Assembly: GCF_030388665.1 (NCBI RefSeq)
Contig: NZ_CP128846.1
Coordinates: forward strand, 8,714,001-8,778,000
DNA from: Streptomyces flavofungini
Lineage (GTDB): Bacteria; Actinomycetota; Actinomycetes; Streptomycetales; Streptomycetaceae
DNA length: 64,000 bases
Direction: 5' to 3'
Shown: piece by piece, positions 43,236 through 52,092 of the stretch
How positions within the stretch are numbered: position 1 is the stretch's first letter
Layout of the letters: each line of letters opens with the position of its first letter
Notes under the pieces: generated by a model
The model's database searches: none
What the model was told of the DNA's origin: nothing
Seen by the model: the letters and a program-made list of their open reading frames with translations, nothing else
Position numbers and translations under genes: made by a program

Positions 43236-43769
43236 GTGCCGACCGAGACAGAGCGAATCGAGCTGAGCGAAGACGAACTGCGGGAGATCACGGGCTACTC
43301 CGCCGAGTGTGCCCGCCGGGTGCTCGCCGTCTTCGAGAAGGAACTCCCCGCCGACACCCGCCCACGCGAGGCCATCGAGGGGGCGGAGGCCTTCGCCGCG
43401 GGGGAGCGGCGCACAACCGCTCTAAGGCAGAGCGCGTGGGCCGCGTACAAGGCGGCGAAGGAGGCCGAGTCACCCGCTGTGGCCGCCGCCGCGTGGTCCG
43501 CGAGCCACGCGGCGGCGGCCGCGTTCCTCCACCCCAAGGCCAGCGCCCACCAGGTCAAGCACGTGGTCGGTGCGGCGGCGCAGGCGGCGTTGGCGGCGGA
43601 ACTGGTCGCCGGCGACGCCCCGGGCGTCGCCGCGGAGACACTGGAATGGGCGCGTCGGCACGCACCGGCAGCGGTCGGCGCGGTCCTCGGCCGCCTGCCC
43701 GCCGCGCCTGCCGGGGGCGGGCGCGTGGGCGAGTTCATCCGTGACCTTGACACCGCGCTGCGCGCCTGA
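43236..43769 (+). CDS. Imm5-like putative immunity protein
   Basis: Helical protein of 177 aa matching the Imm5-type (putative immunity) pattern: SEDELREITGYSAECARRVL near the start, RPREAIEGAEAF, ALRQSAWAAYKAAKEA, AAWSASHAAAAAFLHP and VKHVVGAAAQAALAAEL. Some Streptomyces annotations call such proteins exonuclease-SbcC-like, without evidence. No polymorphic toxin gene is adjacent. It starts at GTG 43236 with CAGGAT 6 nt before it and no Shine-Dalgarno: likely leaderless. Confidence 0.7.
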   Translation: MPTETERIELSEDELREITGYSAECARRVLAVFEKELPADTRPREAIEGAEAFAAGERRTTALRQSAWAAYKAAKEAESPAVAAAAWSASHAAAAAFLHPKASAHQVKHVVGAAAQAALAAELVAGDAPGVAAETLEWARRHAPAAVGAVLGRLPAAPAGGGRVGEFIRDLDTALRA

Positions 43770-43959
43770 ACCTCGCTTGAAGGCGCCGACCTTCGCGCTC
43801 GTACCGCGGGGAAAGACACAGCACGGTGCGCCGAACGGCCCGTCAAGCCACCGCAACCGCGCAGAAATCGCCGCGCTCCACACCGACCCGCACTGACCCG
43901 CACCGACCCGCACAGAAAATGCCGCGCACCTCAGGCATCCCAGGCGCTACGGTCCTGGG

Positions 43960-44700
43960 ATGCTTGATGAGGACGGATACTTCGGCGAACGCATCGCGGC
44001 CACCTACGACGAGTCCTCGGCGGACATGTTCGCGCCGGAGGCCGTGGACCCGCCGGTCGACCTGCTCGCCGAACTGGCGCGCGACGGGAAGGCGTTGGAG
44101 TTCGGCATCGGCACCGGCCGGATCGCCCTGCCCCTCGCGGCCCGCGGCGTCCCGGTCCACGGCATCGAGATGTCCCGCGCGATGGTGGCCCGCCTGCGGG
44201 ACAAGCCCGGCGGTGACGCGGTCGGCGTCACCATCGGCGACTTCGCCACGACCCGGGCGCCGGGCGCCTTCACGGTCGCCTACCTCGTCTACAACACGAT
44301 CAACAACCTCACCACGCAGGACGCCCAAGTCGCCTGCTTCCACAACGCCTCCGACCATCTCCTGCCCGGCGGCACCTTCGTCGTCGAGGTCGGCGTGCCG
44401 GACCTGCGCCTCCTGCCGCCCGGCCAGACCGCCGTGCCGTTCCGTATCAGCCCGACCGAGTGGGCCTTCGACACCTACGACGTCGCCACCCAGGCGATGA
44501 GCTCGAACTACGTCACCATCACCGACGGCCGCGCCGAGCACTGGGCCGTCCCCTTCCGGTACGTGTGGCCCGCCGAGCTGGACCTGATGGCGCGGCTCGC
44601 CGGACTGCGGCTGCGGGACCGGTGGGAGGAGTGGTCGCGGACGCCGTTCACCGGCGAGAGCAAGAAGCACGTGTCGGTGTGGGAGAAGCCCGTCGACTGA
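43960..44700 (+). CDS. Class I SAM-dependent methyltransferase
   Basis: Soluble methyltransferase, 246 aa. SAM motif I LEFGIGTGRIALPLA is near residue 46, followed by IEMSRAMVARLR and GDFATTRAPGAFTVAYLVYN. The SAM acidic residue is E in HGIEMS. The start ATG has TACGGT (43948-43953) 6 nt upstream and no ribosome site, so a leaderless message is predicted. Substrate unknown. Confidence 0.87.
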   Translation: MLDEDGYFGERIAATYDESSADMFAPEAVDPPVDLLAELARDGKALEFGIGTGRIALPLAARGVPVHGIEMSRAMVARLRDKPGGDAVGVTIGDFATTRAPGAFTVAYLVYNTINNLTTQDAQVACFHNASDHLLPGGTFVVEVGVPDLRLLPPGQTAVPFRISPTEWAFDTYDVATQAMSSNYVTITDGRAEHWAVPFRYVWPAELDLMARLAGLRLRDRWEEWSRTPFTGESKKHVSVWEKPVD

Positions 44701-44786
44701 CCGCTCGGACGCATGGGTGCTGAGACGGCCGACCTGGCGGAGGTGGGGCGGCGGCGTGACGGCCGACCTGGTGACGACGGATGGGC

Positions 44787-44842
44787 GGCGGGACGGTTGA
44801 CCCGGCGACGACGGGGGTGGCGGGACGGTTGACCCGGCGACG
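44787..44842. repeat. 24-bp direct repeat, 32-bp period
   Basis: 44787-44810 and 44819-44842 are identical over 24 bp, with a related partial copy of the GGCCGACCTGG element just before (44726 and 44761). Non-coding spacer. Confidence 0.8.
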
Positions 44843-44983
44843 GCGGATCGGCAGGGCGACGGCGGCTCCGGCGACCGGGCCCCACGGCGAAGCGACCTGG
44901 GACCTCACGCACAAGCCCTCGGTGCTTCACGGCCAAGTGGCCCCGTGCCCTAACCACCAAGCCGCCCATGGCTCCAGGACCGG

Positions 44984-45079
44984 CCCTCAGGGCCTCAGGT
45001 CTTCAGGGCTTCAGGTCTTCAGGGCCTCAGGTCTTCAGGGCCTCAGGTCTTCAGGTCTTCAGGTCTTCAGGTCTTCAGG
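44984..45079. repeat. Twelve-unit 8-bp tandem repeat (TCTTCAGG/GCCTCAGG)
   Basis: Twelve uninterrupted 8-bp units of the form NNYTCAGG. Middle units alternate TCTTCAGG and GCCTCAGG (a 16-bp higher-order unit); the last four are all TCTTCAGG. The surrounding 44701-45197 spacer holds no gene; degenerate CACGGCCTC/AAGCCGAAGCC repeats continue to about 45200. Confidence 0.93.
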
Positions 45080-45197
45080 GTCGAGCTGGCCAGGCTCCAC
45101 GGTGAGCCCCCGAAGCGGAGCCCTCAGCCGAAGCCACCCACGGCCTCAAGCCGAAGCCCCCAAGTCCTCCACGGCCTCCCGCTCAAGCCCCCCAGCC

Positions 45198-45632
45198 TCA
45201 CGCCGAAGCCAGCAGCGCCCCCGCCGCCCGACCGAAGACCCGCGCGGCCACCCGTGCCACCACCGGGTCGAGGGCGCGGGGCAGCCACCGGATCCGCAGT
45301 TCCTCGCGCCAGACGACCCGTGCCCCCCGGCCCTCCGGCCGCACCTCGATCTCGGCCCAACCCGTCACCACCGTGCCGCGCTTCTCCAGTCGGCACAGCC
45401 CGCTGTCCGCCGCGTCCGGCGGGCGCCAGACGGTGACCTCCATCGGATCGTCGAACGCCAGCGGCCCGACCCCCGAGCGCGCCGTGAAGACGGTGCCCAA
45501 GCCGTGCGGCGGGCCGGAGACGGTGACGCGGGTCAGGGGCACGACCTTGCCGTGCCGCTCCCAGTCGGTCAGCCGCCGCCAGGCCTCGGCGGGGCTGAGG
45601 ACAGTGGCGCGTTCGACGCGGAAGAGGGCCAT
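45198..45632 (-). CDS. SRPBCC family protein
   Basis: Small START/Bet v1-like protein, 144 aa. The pattern RVERATVLSPAEAWRRLTDWERHGKVVPLT at the N-terminus (in part), GLGTVFTARSG in the middle and a long amphipathic C-terminal helix (WLPRALDPVVARVAARVFG) define the fold, which holds a hydrophobic ligand. The ATG at 45632 lacks a ribosome site, but TACGAT lies 6 nt upstream on the minus strand: probably leaderless. Confidence 0.85.
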   Translation of the reverse strand: MALFRVERATVLSPAEAWRRLTDWERHGKVVPLTRVTVSGPPHGLGTVFTARSGVGPLAFDDPMEVTVWRPPDAADSGLCRLEKRGTVVTGWAEIEVRPEGRGARVVWREELRIRWLPRALDPVVARVAARVFGRAAGALLASA

Positions 45633-46032
45633 GGGGGGATCGTAGGCAGCGGGCGGCACGGAACGGGCCGAGCCGCGGCGGTGGACGCGAGTCGCGCGTG
45701 GTCCGCGGGGCGGCGTCTGCGCGCGTGGTCCGGGGCGTCGCGGGCGGCGGGCGCCCGCGACGCCTTGCGGAGGTGCGGCTGCCCCGCCGACGCCGGCAGC
45801 CGTACCTCTCCCGCACCGCCTGAGGGGGAGGCGGTACCGGGCACCCGTGCCTGGCAGCGCGGGACACCTCCGCGCTGCCGGTGCCCACCACGCTCCCGGC
45901 CCCCGGGCGGCGGCCTCATCCTCCCGGGCGGCCGGACGCCCCGGCATCGGTAATGGGGAAGAATCCGTATACGTAGCGGCGGACCGGTTGATCGCCGGGC
46001 GGCTCGCGCCATGCGTACGCACTCCGGGCGGG
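45633..46032. other. Intergenic stretch, nothing recognised
   Basis: GC-rich spacer between the SRPBCC gene and the end of the LuxR-type gene. The only feature is an AT-richer spot GAATCCGTATACGTAGCGG near 45960-45980 with a GTATAC palindrome. No credible frame. Confidence 0.4.
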
Positions 46033-48315
46033 TCAGTCCGCGAGCGAACCGGGGATCTCCGCCCGTGAACGGAGGCCGAGCTTGGTCAGGATGCGCTCGA
46101 CGTGCGTGTCGGCGGTCCGCTTGGAGATGACCAGGCGTTCGGCGACCTCCCGGTTGGACAGGCCGCTCGCCACCAGCGCGGCGACCTCCCGTTCGCGCGG
46201 GGTGAGGGAGTCCGAGGCCCGCGCCCGCCGCGCCCCGGGCACGCTCCGCGCCGACGGCGGCACGTCGACGTCGGCGCGCACCGACTCCAGGATCTCCGTG
46301 CCCGTCATCCGCGCCCCCAGGCCGTGCCAGCGCGCGAACGCGGCGGCGCCGAGCGCGTCCCGCACGGCGTGCTGCGCGGCCTCCTGCTGTTCGAGGAGCG
46401 ACGGGAGCATCGCCACCGGGTCGCCGGTCAGCCGCCGCGCGCCCTCGGCGTACCCGAGCAGCCACGCCGCCCGGATGTACCTCCCCTGCCCGGCCGCGTG
46501 CCAGCCGAGGCCCAGGCAGCACAGCGCGGCGACCAGGACGTCACCGACCTCGCTGACCGCGTCCAGGGCCTGCCGCAGCGGTGGCGCGCTGTCCTCGTGC
46601 CGCCCGGCGAGCCACAGGATGACGCCACGCACCATCAGCGTCGAGGCGTACAACTGCCGGTCCCCGGTGCCTTCGAGGTGGGCGAGACCGGTCGCGCACA
46701 GATCGAGCGCCCCGTCGATGTCGCCGAGCACGGCCCGCAGCAGCGCGGCCTCGTAGTGCACCACGCCGATGCCGAGCGCGTCCCCGGCCGCCACGATCCG
46801 CAGCCGCCCCCGCTCCAGCGCGGCCAGGCCCTCGTCGACCTCGCCGCCGAGGGCCCGCATCGCGCCGAGGTACGGTTCGGCGAACAGCAGCACCCGCTCC
46901 TCGCCGCACCGCAGGGCGACCTCCCGCGCCTGCGCGAAGCGGCCCGGAGCAACCTCCAGGTCACCGCTCCATACCCCGAGCACCCCGCCGAGCAGCAGCC
47001 CCCAGGCCCGCTCCCAGCAGTCGTCGGGCACCTGGTCGAGCCCCTTGTCGATCCAGTACCTGCCCTCCGACAGCGTCCCCGCGGTCCGCCAGAACGGCGC
47101 CGACTGGGCCGCCAGCCACAGCCCTTGGCGCTCCCGGCCCGGAGTGGCGAACGCGTGGCCGAGCGCCGCCCGCACGTCGGCGACCTCGGCGCGCATCGAC
47201 CGGAACAGCTCGGCCTGCGCGTCGGTGAGGAGGTCGTCCCACAGCCGCTGGCCCAACCGCCGGTAGTACGCGAAGTGCGCCTCGCGCACCGCCTCCGTGC
47301 CGTCGGCCCCGGACAGCCGCTCGGCGCCGTACGCGCGCAGCGTGTCCAGGAGCCGATAGCGGCCCGTGCCCGCGCCGAGGTGCTGCACCACCGACTTGTC
47401 GACAAGCCCGACCAGCGCCTCAAGGACGTCCTCCGGCGCCAGTTCACCCCCGCCGCAGACCTCCTCCGCCGCCGCGAGGTCGAAGGACCCGGCGAACACC
47501 GAGAGCCGCGCCCAGAGCTCGCGCTCCCGGGGCAGGCACAACTCGTAGGACCAGTCGATCGCCGTACGCAGCGTCTGGTGCCGGGCGGGGGCGGTGCGCC
47601 GCCCGCCGGTGAGGACCCCGAAGCGCTGGTCGAGCCGCGACACCAAGTGGGCGAGGGGAACGGCCCGCAGGCGTACGGCCGCGAGTTCCAGGGCGAGCGG
47701 GATGCCGTCGAGGCGGCCCACGAGCGCGCTGAGCTGCGCCCGGTTGTCCTCGCCCGCCGTGAAGCCGGGTGCCACGGCGGTGGCGCGCTGCACGAACAGC
47801 TCCACCGCGTCGTCGGCGGCGAGCGGCGCGAGGGCCAGGCACTGCTCACCCGGCACGTCCAGGGGCTGCCTGCTGGTGGCGAGCACGCACGTGTCGGCGG
47901 CCTCGCGGAGCAGCACGTCGCAGAGTGCCGCGCAGGCGTCCACCAGATGTTCGCAGGTGTCGAGGACGACCAGGAGCCGACGGCCGCGCAGATGGGCCAC
48001 GACCGCGTCGAGCGGCTCCATCCCCACCTGCTCGGGCAGTTCGAGGACGGCGGCGAGCGTCGCGGGCACCAGCTCCGGGTCCCGCAGGCCCGAGAGCTCC
48101 GCCAGCCAGACGCCGTCGGGGAACCGCTCCCCGAGCCCCTCGGCCGCGCGCAGCGCCGTACGGCTCTTGCCGACCCCGCCCGGTCCCACCAGGGTCACCA
48201 GCGGGGCCCGCGCGAACGCCGCCCGCACCCGGGCGATCTCCGCGGTGCGCCCGACGAAGCTGGTCCGCTCGACCGGCAGTTGCCCGCCGCGCCGCTGCCC
48301 GAAGCCGAAACCCAT
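46033..48315 (-). CDS. ATP-binding LuxR family regulator (AfsR/LAL-like)
   Basis: Large regulator, 760 aa. An NTPase domain near 20-300 has Walker A GPGGVGKS (44-51), Walker B LLVVLDTCEH near 112 and sensor ATSRQPL. A TPR-like helical region spans about 340-660. A C-terminal LuxR HTH lies near 695-750 (LTPREREVAALVASGLSNREV). It lacks the N-terminal SARP domain of AfsR. Such STAND proteins switch on secondary-metabolism or stress genes after ligand binding. The start has GGGGG upstream. A perfect inverted repeat lies about 95 nt before it. Confidence 0.88.
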   Translation of the reverse strand: MGFGFGQRRGGQLPVERTSFVGRTAEIARVRAAFARAPLVTLVGPGGVGKSRTALRAAEGLGERFPDGVWLAELSGLRDPELVPATLAAVLELPEQVGMEPLDAVVAHLRGRRLLVVLDTCEHLVDACAALCDVLLREAADTCVLATSRQPLDVPGEQCLALAPLAADDAVELFVQRATAVAPGFTAGEDNRAQLSALVGRLDGIPLALELAAVRLRAVPLAHLVSRLDQRFGVLTGGRRTAPARHQTLRTAIDWSYELCLPRERELWARLSVFAGSFDLAAAEEVCGGGELAPEDVLEALVGLVDKSVVQHLGAGTGRYRLLDTLRAYGAERLSGADGTEAVREAHFAYYRRLGQRLWDDLLTDAQAELFRSMRAEVADVRAALGHAFATPGRERQGLWLAAQSAPFWRTAGTLSEGRYWIDKGLDQVPDDCWERAWGLLLGGVLGVWSGDLEVAPGRFAQAREVALRCGEERVLLFAEPYLGAMRALGGEVDEGLAALERGRLRIVAAGDALGIGVVHYEAALLRAVLGDIDGALDLCATGLAHLEGTGDRQLYASTLMVRGVILWLAGRHEDSAPPLRQALDAVSEVGDVLVAALCCLGLGWHAAGQGRYIRAAWLLGYAEGARRLTGDPVAMLPSLLEQQEAAQHAVRDALGAAAFARWHGLGARMTGTEILESVRADVDVPPSARSVPGARRARASDSLTPREREVAALVASGLSNREVAERLVISKRTADTHVERILTKLGLRSRAEIPGSLAD

Positions 48316-48407
48316 GACGCCCCCGTGCCCGTCGACCGCCGCGTCCCGGGCAGGCCGACCGTCGTCTCGCTCGCTGTCTCAACCACTTGTCTCGAACGCC
48401 GCACGGG

Positions 48408-48432
48408 ATACGTACTCCGTTTCTGTACGTAT
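48408..48432. promoter_or_regulatory. Inverted repeat upstream of the LuxR-type gene
   Basis: ATACGTAC (48408-48415) and GTACGTAT (48425-48432) form a perfect 8-bp inverted repeat with a 9-nt spacer, in an AT-richer stretch between the LuxR-type gene and the serine hydrolase gene. Candidate regulator site. Confidence 0.45.
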
Positions 48433-48577
48433 GCGTACGGCCGCGCAGTGTCAACGCAGCGAGGGGGGCTTCGGTGACGCCCCGGACAGCGCTGACGGTG
48501 CCGACCGTGCTGTCCGGGGCGGCTGCGCTGTCCGAGGCGTCACCTACGAGAGCCGTGCGTGGCTCACCTGCGGTGGC

Positions 48578-49870
48578 TCACATCCGGGGGTCGTCGGCCA
48601 CCGGGACGGCCGGGGCGACGGGAGCGGCCGGGCCGCCGCGGTCGGCGCCGTTGTCCGCCGAGCGCTGGGACCTGGCCGGGGCCTCGGTGCTGCAGAAGGC
48701 CGGTTCGAGGGTGTTGGTCAGGCCCTGCGTCACCGAGGTGTTGTTGGAGGCGTTGCCGAAGACGACGGCGGTCTTCTTGCCGTCGCGGGTGGCGAAGGAC
48801 TGCGTCTGGAAGCCCTGCACGATGCCGCCGTGGCCGTACACCGTGCCGCAGGACAGTTCGATCGCCCGCAGCCCGAGACCGTAGGAGACCTTGGCGGTGG
48901 GCGTGGGCAGGGTGGTCGTCATCTCCTTCACCGACGCGTCGGTGAGCAGACCGCCGGAGCGCCCCTTGAGCAGCTTGGTGAGGAACCGGTCCAGGTCGGC
49001 GGCGGAGGAGATGACGGCGCCCGCGCTGCCGACCCAGGAGCCGTTCTGCTCGGTGGAGTCGAGCAGCGGCTTGGTGCGGTCGTCGTTCGTCAGGTAGCCG
49101 GTGACGTGCTTTCCGGTGATGGCCTTGGAGGGGACCACGTACGAGGTCTTCTTGAGCCTCAGCGGCTCGATGATCTGCTTGCGCAGGGCCTTGGCGTACG
49201 AGCCGCCGGTGAGGTGCTCGATCGCCATCCCGAGCAGGACGTAGTTGGTGTTCGAGTACGCGTACTTGCTGCCCGGCGTGAACTGCTTGCCGCGCTTCAC
49301 CGACATCGCCACCATGTCGGCGGGCTTGTAGACGGTGTTGCGGATGCGCTCCTCGAACGCCTTGGTGGTCTCCTCGCCCTGCTGCTCGAGCAGGTCGTTG
49401 GTGTGGTCGTACACCCCGGAGCGGTGCTGCATGACCTGGCGTCCGGTCATGTCCCAGCCCACCGGCAGGGTGCCCGCAGGGAGGTAGTCGCGCAGCGGCT
49501 TGTCCAGGTCGATCCGGCCCCGCTCGGCGAGGCGCAGCACGAGTACGGCCGTGAACATCTTGGTGTTGCTGCCGACGCGGAAGCGCCAGTTGGCGTTCAT
49601 CGGCGTACCGTCGAGGTCGGCCTTGCCGACGGCCACGCTCTGCTTGGGGCCGACGTGGTCGCGGACCTCCGCGAACGCGCCCGGCGCGCCGGCGGCGACG
49701 GTGCGCTCCAGTGCGGCGCGGACGGCCGCGGGGTCGGCTGCCGCCGTGTTGCCGCCGGTCGCGGCCTTGTCCCCGGCCGGCTGGGCCACGGCGGTGGTCG
49801 CGCCGACCGCCGCGAGCACCACGCCGGTCACAGCCACGGTCGCCGAACGGGCGAACCCATTTCTCACCAT
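48578..49870 (-). CDS. Secreted serine hydrolase (class C beta-lactamase / DD-peptidase fold)
   Basis: Exported penicillin-binding-protein-like enzyme, 430 aa. The signal peptide (FARSATVAVTGVVLAAVG) has cleavage near AVA-QPA. Catalytic motifs are S101-xx-K104 in GSNTKMF, YSN in YAYSNTNY (near 211) and HGG in YGHGGIVQGF (near 350). This set fits D-Ala-D-Ala carboxypeptidases, esterases and class C lactamases alike. The last 25 residues are a Pro/Ala tail. The ATG follows GGGGAAC at normal distance. Confidence 0.9.
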   Translation of the reverse strand: MVRNGFARSATVAVTGVVLAAVGATTAVAQPAGDKAATGGNTAAADPAAVRAALERTVAAGAPGAFAEVRDHVGPKQSVAVGKADLDGTPMNANWRFRVGSNTKMFTAVLVLRLAERGRIDLDKPLRDYLPAGTLPVGWDMTGRQVMQHRSGVYDHTNDLLEQQGEETTKAFEERIRNTVYKPADMVAMSVKRGKQFTPGSKYAYSNTNYVLLGMAIEHLTGGSYAKALRKQIIEPLRLKKTSYVVPSKAITGKHVTGYLTNDDRTKPLLDSTEQNGSWVGSAGAVISSAADLDRFLTKLLKGRSGGLLTDASVKEMTTTLPTPTAKVSYGLGLRAIELSCGTVYGHGGIVQGFQTQSFATRDGKKTAVVFGNASNNTSVTQGLTNTLEPAFCSTEAPARSQRSADNGADRGGPAAPVAPAVPVADDPRM

Positions 49871-50110
49871 AAGAAGTTCCCCACTTGCCTGTCGGGCCCC
49901 GGTCTCGGGCCCATGTGATCGAGATCGTAGCGGGCGACCGCACGCCACACTCTCAACTTCTCATTATGCAAAGTTAGCTGATGCCCTGTCGGAGGCCTAC
50001 TGGCCGTGGGAACATGCCTCTGTATGTGCAACTGCGTACGCGATATTCGGGCAACTCCAACGAACTGGAACTGAAGACGGCGCGCCGCCTTGCGGCGGGG
50101 GAGGACTGAC

Positions 50111-50911
50111 GTGACAGAGAGCGCGTTCCACGCGGGCGACATCGACACGAGCGTTCCGCATCCGGCCCGGATGTACGACTGGTTCCTCGGCGGGAAGGAC
50201 AACTACCCCGCCGACTGGGCGGCCGCGGAGGAAGTGGTCCGGCTCATGCCCGGCGCCAGGGAGACGGCGTGGGCCAACCGTGAGTTCATGCACCGGGCCG
50301 TGCGCTTCGTCGCCGGCCAGGGGGTGCGGCAGTTCCTGGACGTCGGCACCGGTATCCCCACGGAGCCGAACCTCCACCAGATCGCCCAGGACGTCGCCCC
50401 CGACGCCCGCGTGGTCTACACCGACAACGACCCCATCGTCCTGCGTCACGCCGAAGCGCTTCTGCGCGGCAGACCCGAGGGCCGCACGGCCTACGTCCAG
50501 GCCGACCTCAGAGACCCCGAGTCGATCATCGAGTACGCCCGGGCGCACCTCGACTTCACCCGCCCCATCGCGCTGTCCCTGATCGCGCTCCTGCACTACG
50601 TGACCGACGAGCAGGACCCCCAGGGCATAGTCGACACCCTCCTGGAACCCCTGGCCCCCGGAAGCCACCTCCTGCTGTCCCACGTCACCCATGAGTTCGC
50701 CCCGGGCATCTGGGAGCGCATCGACGAGATCTACCGCAGCGGCGGCACCCCGGTGCGGGCGCGGTCGCACGCCGAGGTCCGCGCGTTCTTCGCCGGGCTC
50801 GAGGTGTGCGATCCGGGGGTCGTCGTGGGACCGAAGTGGCGGCCGGACGCGGCGATGAGGATCGGCGACGAGGGCAAGTCGGTCTATGTGGGGGTGGGGC
50901 GCAAGGTGTGA
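50111..50911 (+). CDS. SAM-dependent methyltransferase, Methyltransf_19 (DUF574)
   Basis: Third member in the window, 266 aa. IDTSVPHPARMYDWFLGGKD near 11-30, FLDVGTGIPTEPNLHQIAQ near 77, and VVYTDNDPIVLRHAEAL. It differs from the other two in having MYDWFLGG instead of WNYWLGG and belongs to another subgroup. The GTG start follows GGGGGAGGA. It is not linked to an XRE-DUF5753 gene; the next gene, 240 nt on, is an EspR-like XRE regulator. Confidence 0.92.
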   Translation: MTESAFHAGDIDTSVPHPARMYDWFLGGKDNYPADWAAAEEVVRLMPGARETAWANREFMHRAVRFVAGQGVRQFLDVGTGIPTEPNLHQIAQDVAPDARVVYTDNDPIVLRHAEALLRGRPEGRTAYVQADLRDPESIIEYARAHLDFTRPIALSLIALLHYVTDEQDPQGIVDTLLEPLAPGSHLLLSHVTHEFAPGIWERIDEIYRSGGTPVRARSHAEVRAFFAGLEVCDPGVVVGPKWRPDAAMRIGDEGKSVYVGVGRKV

Positions 50912-51073
50912 GGGGGCGGGCGGCGCCGACGGGCGATGGGGGGCGTCAGACCAGCGACCAGGAGAGGTCCGAGGAGGCTCGCGGGGTCAGGGCGCGGGCG
51001 AGGTCGTGTGAGGTCATGGTGGTCGGTTCCCATCCTGTGCGTAGGTGTGGTCGATCCGGCTGTCCGGGCGAAA

Positions 51074-51107
51074 TTGACACTAGGTCAACTTGCCCCGGGG
51101 TTCAAGT
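51074..51107. promoter_or_regulatory. Two adjacent inverted repeats before the EspR-like gene
   Basis: TTGAC-N5-GTCAA (51074-51088) and ACTTG-N10-CAAGT (51088-51107) share one base and precede a possible -10 TACGAT (51111-51116). They lie 47-80 nt before the ATG at 51154 and could be the autoregulatory site of the XRE protein. Confidence 0.4.
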
Positions 51108-51153
51108 GGCTACGATTCACGGGTCGTGTACAGCCAGCCGCACTGGAGTCCCC

Positions 51154-52092
51154 ATGCCCGCACGCCATTTCGATGGCCCGCGACTGCGATCGGCGCGACT
51201 GGAGGCCGGGTTCCGCAAACAGGCCGACCTCGCCGCGGTCCTGGGGGTGTCCCGCTCGGCGATCGCGACCTGGGAGAGCGGCCGGGGCCCCGACGGTGAG
51301 CGCCTTCCCGCCATCGCCAAGGCCGTGGGCAGGGATATCAACGTCCTCTTCCCCCGGCACGGCGCCCCGGACCTCGCCGACCTGCGGTGCGACGCCGGGT
51401 ACGCGCAGTACGAGATCGAGCGGCGGGTCGGCGGCAAGGACGCGGTGGGCGAGGCCGAGCGCGGCATCCGGCGCCTCGCCCCCGACCTGGCCACGGCCCT
51501 GGCCGCTGCCTACGGCGTGAGCGGGGACGCCCTGCGGGCCGCGGAGGACCGCTCCTTCGGCGGCAGCGAGGCGCCGGCCCCGACGACGCTCGCCGAGAAG
51601 ATCGCGTACCTCCTCGAGCACACCTACCCGGACCGGCAGCCCCCGTCGGACGCGGAGATCGCCCGCGGTGTCAACGCGGCCGCGGGAGCCGAGGTGATCT
51701 CCGCGGAGGGCGTGCGGGGCCTGCGCACCGGCAGGATCGCCGAGGCCTCGCCCGTCGTCCGGCAGGGCCTGTCCCAGGTGTTCGGCGTGTCCGAGTTCTT
51801 CTTCCAGCCGAACGACCTGATGGTCCGGCAGCTCGTGGAGGGGCTGCGCACCCTCAAGCTGGCGCGCGCCGGCCGCATCACCCATATCGCGGCCCGCGGC
51901 CTGGGGGACGAGGGCCTTTCGGCAGACGTGCTGGCGGTCGTGAACGACTTCGTCGACAACTTCCACGAGGAGTGGGAGCCGCCCGAGGGCGGGCCCGCGG
52001 ACCGCCAGGGCCTCTCCGGAGGGCGGGTCCCGGCACCTCCGCCCGCCGCGCCGCTCAGCCCGGCAGCGCGCGCAACGCGCGGGAGAGGGTGA
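51154..52092 (+). CDS. XRE regulator with EspR-like second domain
   Basis: DNA-binding protein, 312 aa. A first XRE HTH lies at about 10-60 (LRSARLEAGFRKQADLAAVLG). A second module is near 140-235 (TTLAEKIAYLLEHTYPDRQPPSDAEIARGVN in part, then FFFQPND), with the arrangement of mycobacterial EspR-type nucleoid regulators. The last 50 residues are a Pro/Ala/Arg tail. GGAG lies 5-6 nt before the ATG. It converges with and overlaps the MAB_1171c gene by 38 nt; these families are neighbours in many actinobacteria. Confidence 0.83.
   Translation: MPARHFDGPRLRSARLEAGFRKQADLAAVLGVSRSAIATWESGRGPDGERLPAIAKAVGRDINVLFPRHGAPDLADLRCDAGYAQYEIERRVGGKDAVGEAERGIRRLAPDLATALAAAYGVSGDALRAAEDRSFGGSEAPAPTTLAEKIAYLLEHTYPDRQPPSDAEIARGVNAAAGAEVISAEGVRGLRTGRIAEASPVVRQGLSQVFGVSEFFFQPNDLMVRQLVEGLRTLKLARAGRITHIAARGLGDEGLSADVLAVVNDFVDNFHEEWEPPEGGPADRQGLSGGRVPAPPPAAPLSPAARATRGRG

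Noticed and set aside
44984..45079. 8-bp array considered as chi-like or telomere-like sequence
   Set aside because: Unit does not match known Streptomyces telomere palindromes, and the array is direct, not inverted.
46102..48477. 791-codon plus-strand frame opposite the LuxR-type gene
   Set aside because: Antisense shadow; the minus strand has Walker A, Walker B and a LuxR HTH in order.
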